DNA from: Sphingomonas turrisvirgatae
Lineage (GTDB): Bacteria > Pseudomonadota > Alphaproteobacteria > Sphingomonadales > Sphingomonadaceae
Reading direction: 5' to 3'
DNA length: 64,000 nucleotides
NCBI RefSeq assembly: GCF_001721295.1
Contig: NZ_MDDS01000013.1
Span: 62,001 to 126,000, forward strand
Part shown: in pieces, positions 8,165 to 15,986 of the stretch
Numbering within the stretch: position 1 is the stretch's first letter
Layout of the letters: each line of letters begins with the position of its first letter
Program-made: the position numbers and the translations under genes
The notes under the pieces: model-generated
What the model was told of the DNA's origin: nothing
The model's input: the letters and a program-made list of their open reading frames with translations, nothing else
Databases searched by the model: none

Positions 8165-9397
8165 ATGGCGCTGACAGACGTGGCGATCCGCAATGCCAAA
8201 CCCGCCGCGAAGGCAATCAAGCTGGCAGACGGGGGAGGTATGTTCCTTCTGGTGACGCCAGCCGGGGGCAAGCTCTGGCGGTTGAAGTACCGCGTGGATG
8301 GGCGGGAAAAGCTGCTGGCTATCGGGGCCTATCCCGAAATCGGCCTGGGTGAGGCGCGCCGTCGCCGGGAGGAAGCGCGGGAACTGATCGCCCTTGGCAA
8401 AGACCCGTCGCGGGAAAAGCAGCGCGAGAAGGTCCGCGCCCGGATACAGGCGGCGGACACGTTCAAGGCGATCTGCGACGAGTACTGCGAGAAACGGCGG
8501 CGCGACGGTACGAAAGGCTGGGCACCCGCCACCGCTACGCGCAGCGAGTACCTGCTTTCATTGGTTTGCGGGTCCATCGGCAAACTGGCCATTGGCGAGA
8601 TTGAACCGGCGGACGTGCTGACAGCCATTCGCCGAATCGAAGGCAAGGGGAAGCTGGAGAGCGCCCGGCGCAGCCTGCAACTGGCGGGTGCTGTGTTCCG
8701 CTATGCCGTGGCGACGGCGCGGCTGGCATCGGACCCTACCCGTGATCTGCGCGGCGCGCTGACCGCGCCCACTGTCACGCACTACGGGGCGATTACCGAT
8801 GCGAAGAAGGCGGGGGAACTGCTGCGCGCCATCGATGACTACGAGGGCAGCGGCATAACAAAGCTGGCCTTGCAGATTGCGCCCCATGTGTTCGTCCGCC
8901 CCGGCGAACTGCGCCATGCCGAATGGAGCGAAATCGATCTGGACGGCGCGATCTGGATCATCCCGGCGGGGAAGATGAAAATGCGCAAGGCACACCACGT
9001 CCCCTTGTCGCGGCAGGTGGTAGCGCTCTTCCGGGAAGTACGGGCGGTCACGGGACCGAACGGCTATGTCTTCCCGTCAACGCGGACCCGCACCCGCCCC
9101 ATGAGCGAGAACACGATCAACGCCGGTTTGCGGCGGCTGGGCTATTCGACCGATGAAATGACGGCGCACGGCTTCCGGGCGATGGCTTCAACCCTGCTGA
9201 ACGAAAGCGGAAAGTGGAACCCGGACGCAATCGAACGGGCACTTGCCCACGGCGATACCGACAAGGTGCGCGCGGCTTATCACCGGGGCGCGCACTGGAA
9301 AGAGCGTGTGACGATGGCGCAGTGGTGGTCGGACTATCTGGATCGGTTGCGGAAGGGGGCGGACGTCGTGCAGCTTGCGAACCGGGGTGGTTCATAG
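8165..9397 (+). CDS. P4-type tyrosine integrase of the tRNA-Gly island
   Basis: A 410-aa site-specific recombinase that inserts and removes the island at tRNA-Gly. The N-terminal DUF4102 domain is typical ('MALTDVAIRNAKPAAKAIKL ... LAIGAYPEIGLGEARRRREE'), followed by a core-binding domain and the catalytic domain. Catalytic residues: R245 ('FVRPGELR'), H335 and R338 ('TAHGFRAMAS'), H362 ('LAHGDTD') and the nucleophile Y372 ('AAYHRG'). All are present, so the enzyme looks intact. Transcription points into the island from the attL end, the standard arrangement for P4-like integrases. Confidence 0.95.
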   Translation: MALTDVAIRNAKPAAKAIKLADGGGMFLLVTPAGGKLWRLKYRVDGREKLLAIGAYPEIGLGEARRRREEARELIALGKDPSREKQREKVRARIQAADTFKAICDEYCEKRRRDGTKGWAPATATRSEYLLSLVCGSIGKLAIGEIEPADVLTAIRRIEGKGKLESARRSLQLAGAVFRYAVATARLASDPTRDLRGALTAPTVTHYGAITDAKKAGELLRAIDDYEGSGITKLALQIAPHVFVRPGELRHAEWSEIDLDGAIWIIPAGKMKMRKAHHVPLSRQVVALFREVRAVTGPNGYVFPSTRTRTRPMSENTINAGLRRLGYSTDEMTAHGFRAMASTLLNESGKWNPDAIERALAHGDTDKVRAAYHRGAHWKERVTMAQWWSDYLDRLRKGADVVQLANRGGS

Positions 9398-9448
9398 GAT
9401 CGTCGCCAGTTCTTTTCTCAATTCGGTCGCTGGCGCATACTGGCGGGC

Positions 9449-10381
9449 ATGGTTGAACAATGGATTGACGCGTCGAAGGCGCTCAAGATCGCTGGCGACA
9501 ATTTCGCGCTCTGTTCGCGCCTTCATTCCGGCCTCGTGACTGGACGCGCGGCTAAACTGCAACTTGGCGAAGAAGTCCGCGTTAACGCAGTCATCCCGAA
9601 AGGCTTTTGGTGGGCGACTGGCCACGAGGCACTTGAGCAGAATTGGGAGAGTGGAGACTTCTCCACTTGGATCGAACGGACGTACCATTGGCAAGCTTTC
9701 GGAGTCCACTTCGGATTGTCGGGTCTGCTGGCAATGGTGCCGTTCGAACAAAGGGCTATAATAGCCCGCGAGTTTTCGGCGGCTGGGTCGCCTGATTGGG
9801 CGACTGCCAAGGAAGCACGTCGCATCGCTTACAATCACTACCGCCACAACCCGATGGCCGCTGGCGGAACGATCATTGAGCAGGCCAAGCTGGGATTTAT
9901 CGGCGCTCGCGCAGTCCTTGCTCAAGCTTCGATGGGTGGACCGGATGACAGCAAATGGACTTGGGAAGAACGCGAATGGGATGTGCCGACTTGGTTCTGG
10001 ACCGACTTCACCGCGACAAATCAAAGCTCGCAGGACTGGGAGTTGGGCCGCTTCGCGGGGAGAGGGTTAGCACCAGACAAGACGCGGTGGATCACTCTTT
10101 CAGGAGTCCACTTCTATCGACCTAGCCTGGCATCGCTAGGCCCTGTGGCGGCACCAACGGAAACGACTGAAACCACCCGGGGGCGCAAGCCGAAGTATGA
10201 CTGGCCAGCCGCAATCAGCGCTTGCTGGGGACGAATCTACAGGGGTGAACCTCCTGTGGCCAATCAGGCCGACGTCGAAAAACTGCTGATCGAAATCTTG
10301 CGGGCCGGCGATGATGAACCCGGCGAAAGCACCGTGCGTCCCTATGCCAGTCAGATTTGGGCAGAATACAGCAAGCCCTGA
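9449..10381 (+). CDS. Hypothetical island protein with C-terminal 'GRKPKYDW' module
   Basis: A 310-aa protein I cannot assign to a function. The N-terminal about 200 residues are Trp-rich (FWWATGHEALEQNW; WTWEEREWDVPTWFW) with no membrane or signal segment. A linker 'TETTETTRGRKPKYDW' leads to a C-terminal segment of about 60 residues (VEKLLIEILRAGDDEPGESTVR), which looks like a small helical, perhaps winged-helix, module seen at the ends of other unrelated alphaproteobacterial mobile-element proteins (from memory). GC is a little lower than in the core genome. It lies 51 bp after the integrase and before the recombinase module, so it is cargo of the island. Confidence 0.65.
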   Translation: MVEQWIDASKALKIAGDNFALCSRLHSGLVTGRAAKLQLGEEVRVNAVIPKGFWWATGHEALEQNWESGDFSTWIERTYHWQAFGVHFGLSGLLAMVPFEQRAIIAREFSAAGSPDWATAKEARRIAYNHYRHNPMAAGGTIIEQAKLGFIGARAVLAQASMGGPDDSKWTWEEREWDVPTWFWTDFTATNQSSQDWELGRFAGRGLAPDKTRWITLSGVHFYRPSLASLGPVAAPTETTETTRGRKPKYDWPAAISACWGRIYRGEPPVANQADVEKLLIEILRAGDDEPGESTVRPYASQIWAEYSKP

Positions 10382-10507
10382 GGCCGATAATTCCTGCCAT
10401 GCGAATTTCTGGCCTAATCCCGGCCCTATCGTCCGACGGGATAGGCCATATCGTCGATGCTTGTCCATGCACGCTGGCACCCGCTGGCGACACGTGGAGC
10501 AAGTGCA

Positions 10508-10675
10508 ATGGACAAGCTGGCCTATTCAATTACTGACACCGCTAAGGCGCTGAGCCTAGGCCGCACGTCGGTTTATGCGCTGATCGCCGAAGGGCGGTTG
10601 GAGACATTCAAGTTTGGCAGCCGCCGCCTGGTAAAGGCGGAATCGATCCGCCGTCTGGTTGACGGGCAGGCCTAA
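10508..10675 (+). CDS. Excisionase-like helix-turn-helix protein
   Basis: A 55-aa protein that is nearly all one MerR/excisionase-type winged HTH: 'YSITDTAKALSLGRTSVYAL' then 'EGRLETFKFGSRRLVKAESI'. Proteins of this type (HTH_17) act as recombination directionality factors or small repressors. I chose the ATG at 10508; upstream in-frame residues (from 10457) do not belong to the domain. It is followed after 5 bp by the next gene and is probably co-transcribed with the recombinase at 11164. Confidence 0.75.
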   Translation: MDKLAYSITDTAKALSLGRTSVYALIAEGRLETFKFGSRRLVKAESIRRLVDGQA

Positions 10676-10680
10676 GCGCC

Positions 10681-11157
10681 ATGACTGCGCACCGGGCCAA
10701 TCCGCGACGGGTCAAGCTGCACCGCATCTACAGCGCGGCGGAGCTGGCGGCCTGTTGCGGCGTCCACAAGAACACCGTGCGGCACTGGCAGGCCAACGGG
10801 CTGGAGCCTGTCAGCGAAGGCCGTCCCACGCTGTTTGACGGGGCAACGGTTCGCGCCTTTCTCGCCAAGCGCAACGCCAGCCGCAAGCGCCCCTGTCCAC
10901 CCGGCACCCTCTATTGCTTCAAGTGCCGCCAGCCGCGCGCGCCTGCCATGGGCATGGTCGAAGCCATTCGCCAGAATGCCACCACGGGCAACCTGAGCGC
11001 AATTTGCGAGGCCTGCGGCACCATGATGCACCGTCGCACCCGCCTGGCAGCAATCCCGGCAATCATGCCCAATCTGGACGTGCAAATCAGGGAGGCAGGC
11101 CCACGCCTATGTGAGCGCCCCGAACCTTCCCTGAATTGTGCCAATCGAAAGGACTGA
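10681..11157 (+). CDS. HTH plus zinc-ribbon protein next to recombinase
   Basis: A 158-aa DNA-binding protein. Residues about 15-63 form a MerR-like HTH ('YSAAELAACCGVHKNTVRHW', 'GRPTLFDGATVRAFL'). Residues about 78-115 form a zinc ribbon with two CxxC pairs ('YCFKCRQP' and 'CEACGTMMHR'). The C-terminal tail is unstructured. I know no experimental role. Its position between a small Xis-like protein and a tyrosine recombinase, with gaps of 5 and 6 bp, suggests a three-gene operon in which it guides or controls the recombinase. Confidence 0.65.
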   Translation: MTAHRANPRRVKLHRIYSAAELAACCGVHKNTVRHWQANGLEPVSEGRPTLFDGATVRAFLAKRNASRKRPCPPGTLYCFKCRQPRAPAMGMVEAIRQNATTGNLSAICEACGTMMHRRTRLAAIPAIMPNLDVQIREAGPRLCERPEPSLNCANRKD

Positions 11158-11163
11158 CAAGCC

Positions 11164-12288
11164 ATGGCGAAACCCAATGCCGCGAACGCCCGGATCAAGC
11201 GCGAATACTTCACTTATCTGAAGGAAGCGCAGCGCCGGGACGAAGGATCGATCGATGCCGTCGCCAAGGCGCTGGCGCGCTTTGAAGAGGCGAACGGGCA
11301 TAAGGACTTCAAGACCTTTCACCGGGCACAGGCCGTGGCCTTCAAGCACAAGCTGGATCAGCAAACGGCTGTCCGCACCGGCAAGCCTCTGAGCCGGGCG
11401 ACGGTCAATTCCACCCTGTCCGCCCTGCGCGCGTTCTTTATCTGGCTGGCGGGGCAGCCCGGATACAAGTCCCGCCTGTCCTATGCCGATGCCGACTATT
11501 TCAACCTGGCCGAAAAGGACGTGCGCATTGCCAAGGCCGCGCGGCACAAGGCTTTCCCCACGCTGGAACAGGTCCACCACGTGATTGCCGCCATGCCGAC
11601 CGGCAATGCGATTGAACTGCGCAACCGGGCGCTGTTGGCGTTCGCCTTGCTGACAGGCGCGCGCGACGGGGCGCTGGCGTCGTTCCGGCTGAAGCACGTC
11701 GATCTGGTGCAAGGCCGTGTCGATCAGGACGCGCGGGACGTGCGGACGAAGGCCAGCAAGACCTTCAGCACATGGTTTTTCCCGGTTGGCGGCGATACTC
11801 TGCCAATTGTGCAGGACTGGTGCGAGTATCTGCGCACCACCCTGCTTTGGGGCGATGACGACCCACTGTTCCCGCCCACGCAAATCGGGCTTGGCGAGAA
11901 TGGCGGCTTCATGCCGATTGGACTGCGCCGGGGCGAATGCTGGCAGGGGGCCGGGCCAATCCGTGACATATTCCGCAACGCCTTCACGGCGGCTGGCCTG
12001 CCCTATTTCAATCCCCATTCTCTGCGCGATACGTTAGTGCAGCTTGGCGAGCAGGTCTGCACCACGCCGGAGCAATTCAAGGCATGGTCGCAGAATCTGG
12101 GACACGAGCGGGTGATGACGACGCTTACCAGTTACGGCACCGTTGCCCCGCACCGGCAGGCGGAATTGATCCGGGGTCTGAGCGGGGCGAAGGGCGCGGC
12201 GGGTAAGCTGGCCGCAACTGTCGATCCTGCCTTCCTTGCGCAGGTGGTGGCAGCCATGCAAAGTTTGCCGGGTGGCGGGCAAGGCTAG
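11164..12288 (+). CDS. Tyrosine recombinase (XerC/D-like phage integrase family)
   Basis: A 374-aa site-specific recombinase. A SAM-like core-binding domain covers about residues 15-105 and the catalytic domain 130-335. Active-site residues are visible: R167 ('LTGARDGALAS'), K197 or K199 ('TKASKT'), H285 and R288 ('PHSLRDT'), H314 ('NLGHERVMTT') and Y324 ('LTSYGTV'). It has no DUF4102 domain, so it differs from the integrase at 8165. It ends an operon with two small HTH proteins. Possible roles are a second integration module nested in the island or a recombinase acting on another site. Confidence 0.88.
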   Translation: MAKPNAANARIKREYFTYLKEAQRRDEGSIDAVAKALARFEEANGHKDFKTFHRAQAVAFKHKLDQQTAVRTGKPLSRATVNSTLSALRAFFIWLAGQPGYKSRLSYADADYFNLAEKDVRIAKAARHKAFPTLEQVHHVIAAMPTGNAIELRNRALLAFALLTGARDGALASFRLKHVDLVQGRVDQDARDVRTKASKTFSTWFFPVGGDTLPIVQDWCEYLRTTLLWGDDDPLFPPTQIGLGENGGFMPIGLRRGECWQGAGPIRDIFRNAFTAAGLPYFNPHSLRDTLVQLGEQVCTTPEQFKAWSQNLGHERVMTTLTSYGTVAPHRQAELIRGLSGAKGAAGKLAATVDPAFLAQVVAAMQSLPGGGQG

Positions 12289-12345
12289 CCTCTTGGCGTC
12301 GAGCCGCACCCGCTGCTAAGCCTTGCCGGGTGGCGGGGGTGAAGC

Positions 12346-15300
12346 GTGCAACTGTTCAATTCCAAGACGATCCAGCGCCACATCGCTCGCGCTGCCGCCC
12401 CCGATCCGGCGAAGCTCGAAATTTTGCGCCAGTGGGGCGAAACTATCCGAGACCGATCGATTGAGACGCAAAAGGAAACAGCCCTTCACGGCAATTTCAA
12501 GCAGCGGATCATTTGCGACGTGCTGGGCTATCAGGACTTCAACGATAGCGGCCAGTGGACGGTTGACGTTGAAGCGCAGATTGGAGCGGGATCGGTTGAC
12601 CTTGCCTTGGGGCAATTCACCAAGGGCGAACGGCGGATCATCGCCCCTTTCGAGCTGAAGGGCGCAAAGACCAAGAACCTTGATGCGATCATGCCGGGCC
12701 GCGCCAAGACCCCGGTTCAACAGGCATGGGAATACGCCAGCGACAACGTGGGCACCAAATGGGTGCTGGTTTCCAACTACCTTGAAATCCGCCTCTACAG
12801 CTACGCGGACGGGCGGCAATTCCATGACAGCTTCGATCTGGCGAAGCTCCATGATCCAGCCGAATACCAGCGGTTCATGCTGCTATTGTCGGCGGACAAC
12901 CTGCTGTCCGGGCAGACGTTGGCGATACTGGAGGAAAGCCGGAAGGAAGACCGCGACATTACCGCGCGGCTCTATGCCGACTATCGCACTCTGCGCAGTG
13001 ATCTGATTGGCGCGGTTCGCACCGCCCTGCCCGATGGCGACCCGCTGGAGGCCATCCGGCTGGGCCAGACCATTCTGGACCGGGTGCTGTTCATCGCCTT
13101 TGCCGAAGACAACGGCCTGCTGCCCGATGACAGCCTGCTGAGCGCCTTCCAGCACAGCGACCCCTACAACCCCAAGCCGGTTTGGCAGACGTTCCTGGGC
13201 CTGTTCAACGCGATTGACCGGGGCAACGACCAGCTCAAAATCCCGCGCTACAATGGTGGCCTGTTCCAGCCGAACGCCACCATCGATGCATTGGCCGTGC
13301 CGGATCATATCTGCGAGGGCTTCAAACGGCTGGCGGAATATGACTTTGCCAGCGAAATTTCCGTCACCGTGCTGGGCCACATATTCGAGCAGTCGATTGC
13401 CGACGTGGAACAGCTTCAGGCCGAAGCTCTGGGCCAAGCGCCGGTGGAGAAGAAGACCAGTGGCACCAGCGGGCGGCGCAAGCGTGACGGCGTGGTCTAT
13501 ACCCCCGATTACGTGGCGCGCTTCATTGTCGATCAAACGCTTGGCACGCATTGCCGGGAGATATTTGCCGAAATCCTTGGCCAATATGCCGCGAAGGGAG
13601 CGAAGGCCGATGACGAGGCAATTGCATGGAAATCGGCCAAGGCGGAACGGCAGGCCTGGGCCGAATACCGTGACCGGTTGACCGCCTTGCGCATTGTCGA
13701 TCCGGCCTGCGGATCGGGCGTGTTCCTGATCATGGCCTTCGATTACCTGAAAGCGGAACTTGGGCAGGTAAACACCAAGCTGGCCGAACTGTCCGGCACT
13801 GGCATGGCGGGCGACCTTCTGGACCCTGACAGCGAAATCCTGACACACAACCTGTTCGGCGTGGACGTGAACAGCGAGAGCGTGGAAATCGCCAAGCTGA
13901 GCCTGTGGATCAAGACCGCGCGGCGCGGCAAGGTGCTGGACAGTCTGGACGCCAATCTGCGCGTTGGTGATAGCCTGATCGAAGACGCCAGTTTTGCCTA
14001 TCGCAGCCACGGCTTCGAATGGAAAATCGCATTTCCTGAGATTTTCGCCAGCGGCGGTTTCGACGTGGTGCTGGGCAATCCGCCCTATGTGCGCATGGAA
14101 CTGATCAAGCCCATGAAGCCGTGGCTTGAAAAGCGGTATGAAGTGGTTTCCGATCGGGCGGACCTTTACGCCTACTTCTTCGAACGCGGGATCAAGTTGC
14201 TCAAACCCGGCGGGCGGCTGGGCTTCATCAGCAGCGGCACTTTCTTCAAGACCGGATCGGGCGCGCCGCTGCGCGATTTCCTGCGCGCCAAGGCCACGCT
14301 GGAAGCCGTGGTGGATTTTGGCGACCACCAGATTTTCGAAGGCGTCACCACCTATCCCGCCATCCTGACAATGCGGGCAGGCAGTCCGCCGCCGGGCCAT
14401 AATCTGCAATTCTGGAAGATTGGCGAAATGCCAGCCGGTAGCTTTGCCGATGCCTTTGCCGACGCGGCCAAGTCTTTCCCGCAAGAGGCACTGGGGCGCG
14501 GTTCATGGGAACTGGAGGGCGATGCCCTGCGCGCCTTGCGGGCGAAGATCACGGCGGGCAAGCCGACGCTGAAGGACGTCTATGGCTCACCGCTATACGG
14601 GATCAAAACCGGTCTGAATGAGGCCTTTGTCATCGACACGCCGACGAAGGAAAAGCTTTGTCGTGACGATCCGCGTTCGGCGGAACTGCTAAAGCCCTTT
14701 CTGGAAGGGAAGGATTTGAAGCGCTGGCGTGCGGAGTCGCGCGGCCTTTGGATCATCTATATTCCCATAGAATCTATACAGATTGATCAGTATCCGGCAG
14801 TCCGCGACTGGCTTGAAGTATTTAAGGGTAAACTAGAATTAAGGGCCACCAAACAACAATGGTTTGAGTTACAACAGGCGCAGCAAAATTATGTAAGGAG
14901 GATGGTTGAGCCAAAAATAATATACCCCCACTTCTCACAAGGCGCGAAATTTTCTAGTGACAATTTCGGATATCTATCGAACAATAAGACCTTTTGCTTA
15001 AATTCGAATGATCAATTTCTGCTGGCCCTGCTCAATTCCAACGTGGTCTGGCTACATCTAAAATCGATCTGTCCCGCCATGCGCGGTGGCGTTTGGCGTC
15101 TGGAGCTAAGCGCGCAATTCGTTGAGACAATACCGATCCCCGCCGCAACGGATGCCCAAAGGATCGAACTAGGCGCGTGCGCGAAGGCTGCGCAGACTGC
15201 GGCAGAAAAGCGCCAGGAACTGCAACAGGCGCTCACCCGCCGCATTCCCGACCTTGTTGCCAACCCGACCAATGCCAAGCTTTCGGCCAAGCTGAAGGAA

Positions 15301-15534
15301 TGGTGGAACCTACCCGACTTCGCCGCCTTCCAAAAGGAAGTGGAAAAGGCGCTGAAGGCCAGAATCCCGCTTCAGGAACGCAATGATTGGGAAAGCTGGA
15401 TCACCACCAGCCGCGCCGAAATCCACGCCCTGACAGCCGAAATCGCTTGGCTGGAAACCGAAATCAACGCCAAGGTCTATGCGCTGTTCGATCTGACCAC
15501 CGATGAAATCGCTTTACTGGAGGCCAATGTCTGA
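12346..15534 (+). CDS. Type IIG restriction-modification enzyme (Eco57I-like fusion)
   Basis: A 1062-aa single-chain restriction and methylation enzyme starting at GTG with GGGGGTGA upstream. The N-terminal nuclease region carries a PD-(D/E)xK pattern: D85 ('GAGSVDLALG') and E103-x-K105 ('PFELKGA'). A helical connector leads to an N6-adenine methyltransferase with motif I 'DPACGSG' (about 451-457) and motif IV 'NPPY' (about 578-581). The C-terminal about 350 residues are the target-recognition region. DNA coding for part of this (about 14755-15070) is strikingly AT-rich, a sign of domain exchange. It would defend the host against phage and plasmids lacking its methylation. Confidence 0.88.
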   Translation: MQLFNSKTIQRHIARAAAPDPAKLEILRQWGETIRDRSIETQKETALHGNFKQRIICDVLGYQDFNDSGQWTVDVEAQIGAGSVDLALGQFTKGERRIIAPFELKGAKTKNLDAIMPGRAKTPVQQAWEYASDNVGTKWVLVSNYLEIRLYSYADGRQFHDSFDLAKLHDPAEYQRFMLLLSADNLLSGQTLAILEESRKEDRDITARLYADYRTLRSDLIGAVRTALPDGDPLEAIRLGQTILDRVLFIAFAEDNGLLPDDSLLSAFQHSDPYNPKPVWQTFLGLFNAIDRGNDQLKIPRYNGGLFQPNATIDALAVPDHICEGFKRLAEYDFASEISVTVLGHIFEQSIADVEQLQAEALGQAPVEKKTSGTSGRRKRDGVVYTPDYVARFIVDQTLGTHCREIFAEILGQYAAKGAKADDEAIAWKSAKAERQAWAEYRDRLTALRIVDPACGSGVFLIMAFDYLKAELGQVNTKLAELSGTGMAGDLLDPDSEILTHNLFGVDVNSESVEIAKLSLWIKTARRGKVLDSLDANLRVGDSLIEDASFAYRSHGFEWKIAFPEIFASGGFDVVLGNPPYVRMELIKPMKPWLEKRYEVVSDRADLYAYFFERGIKLLKPGGRLGFISSGTFFKTGSGAPLRDFLRAKATLEAVVDFGDHQIFEGVTTYPAILTMRAGSPPPGHNLQFWKIGEMPAGSFADAFADAAKSFPQEALGRGSWELEGDALRALRAKITAGKPTLKDVYGSPLYGIKTGLNEAFVIDTPTKEKLCRDDPRSAELLKPFLEGKDLKRWRAESRGLWIIYIPIESIQIDQYPAVRDWLEVFKGKLELRATKQQWFELQQAQQNYVRRMVEPKIIYPHFSQGAKFSSDNFGYLSNNKTFCLNSNDQFLLALLNSNVVWLHLKSICPAMRGGVWRLELSAQFVETIPIPAATDAQRIELGACAKAAQTAAEKRQELQQALTRRIPDLVANPTNAKLSAKLKEWWNLPDFAAFQKEVEKALKARIPLQERNDWESWITTSRAEIHALTAEIAWLETEINAKVYALFDLTTDEIALLEANV

Positions 15535-15968
15535 ATTGGCGCAGTGCCACCGCGACCATTGGCATGACTTGAAAGCAAGTCGGGCTACAGATTGAGGACA
15601 ACCGGCGGAATTGGCGGAAATCCGGGCTGTTCCGGGCAACTTCCGTGAATCCGACTGGCGCACAGACCGCCAATTCACATTTGACGGTAAAGCTGCCACC
15701 GCTGGAATGGCGCAGATTTGCAGCCTTTCCGCCTGCGAATTGTCGCGTAGGGTGTGTAGGTCCAAACTTATTTATCGGAGCCGGTTACCTTGCCCGATTC
15801 AGACTGCCGAACCTGCAAGGCACTGGCCTACGGAGCTTAATGATCGGCTGCGATCTGCAAGCCACAATTCACCCCTAGCGAACGCGCGTGGGGGTATGAT
15901 TGGGGGTATTTCGAAAAGAGATTGCCGTGAGAATGGCTTATTTGCGTCGTTTTCTGGCCAAGTCGCGG
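15535..15968. other. Non-coding right end of the island
   Basis: About 430 bp between the restriction enzyme and attR. I see no credible gene. The plus-strand frame 15611-16000 runs through attR into the end of glmS and has no domain. The only clear elements are the G5TAT arm-type repeat at 15889-15909 and attR. It may hold decayed remnants of cargo. Confidence 0.6.
15889..15909 (+). repeat. Integrase arm-type repeat at right island end
   Basis: TGGGGGTATGATT followed by GGGGGTAT, matching the left copy at 8066-8087 except for one G. It lies 60 bp before attR in the same orientation as the left copy, as expected for paired arm sites. Confidence 0.5.
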
Positions 15969-15985
15969 TTCCCTTCACCGCTCCA
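15969..15985 (+). repeat. attR: imperfect copy of tRNA-Gly 3' end
   Basis: TTCCCTTCACC-GCTCCA matches the tRNA-Gly 3' end (7935-7952) with one missing C. It stops one base before the glmS stop codon (minus strand, 15987-15989). This defines the right border of the island and implies that tRNA-Gly and glmS were adjacent before insertion. Confidence 0.6.
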
Positions 15986-15986
15986 A

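Noticed and set aside
8165-12288. Treating the two tyrosine recombinases as a duplicated integrase
   Set aside because: Only the first has the DUF4102 domain; the sequences around the catalytic residues differ, so they are separate lineages.
12883-14484. 533-codon frame antisense to the Type IIG gene
   Set aside because: Shadow of the GC-rich sense gene; no domain.
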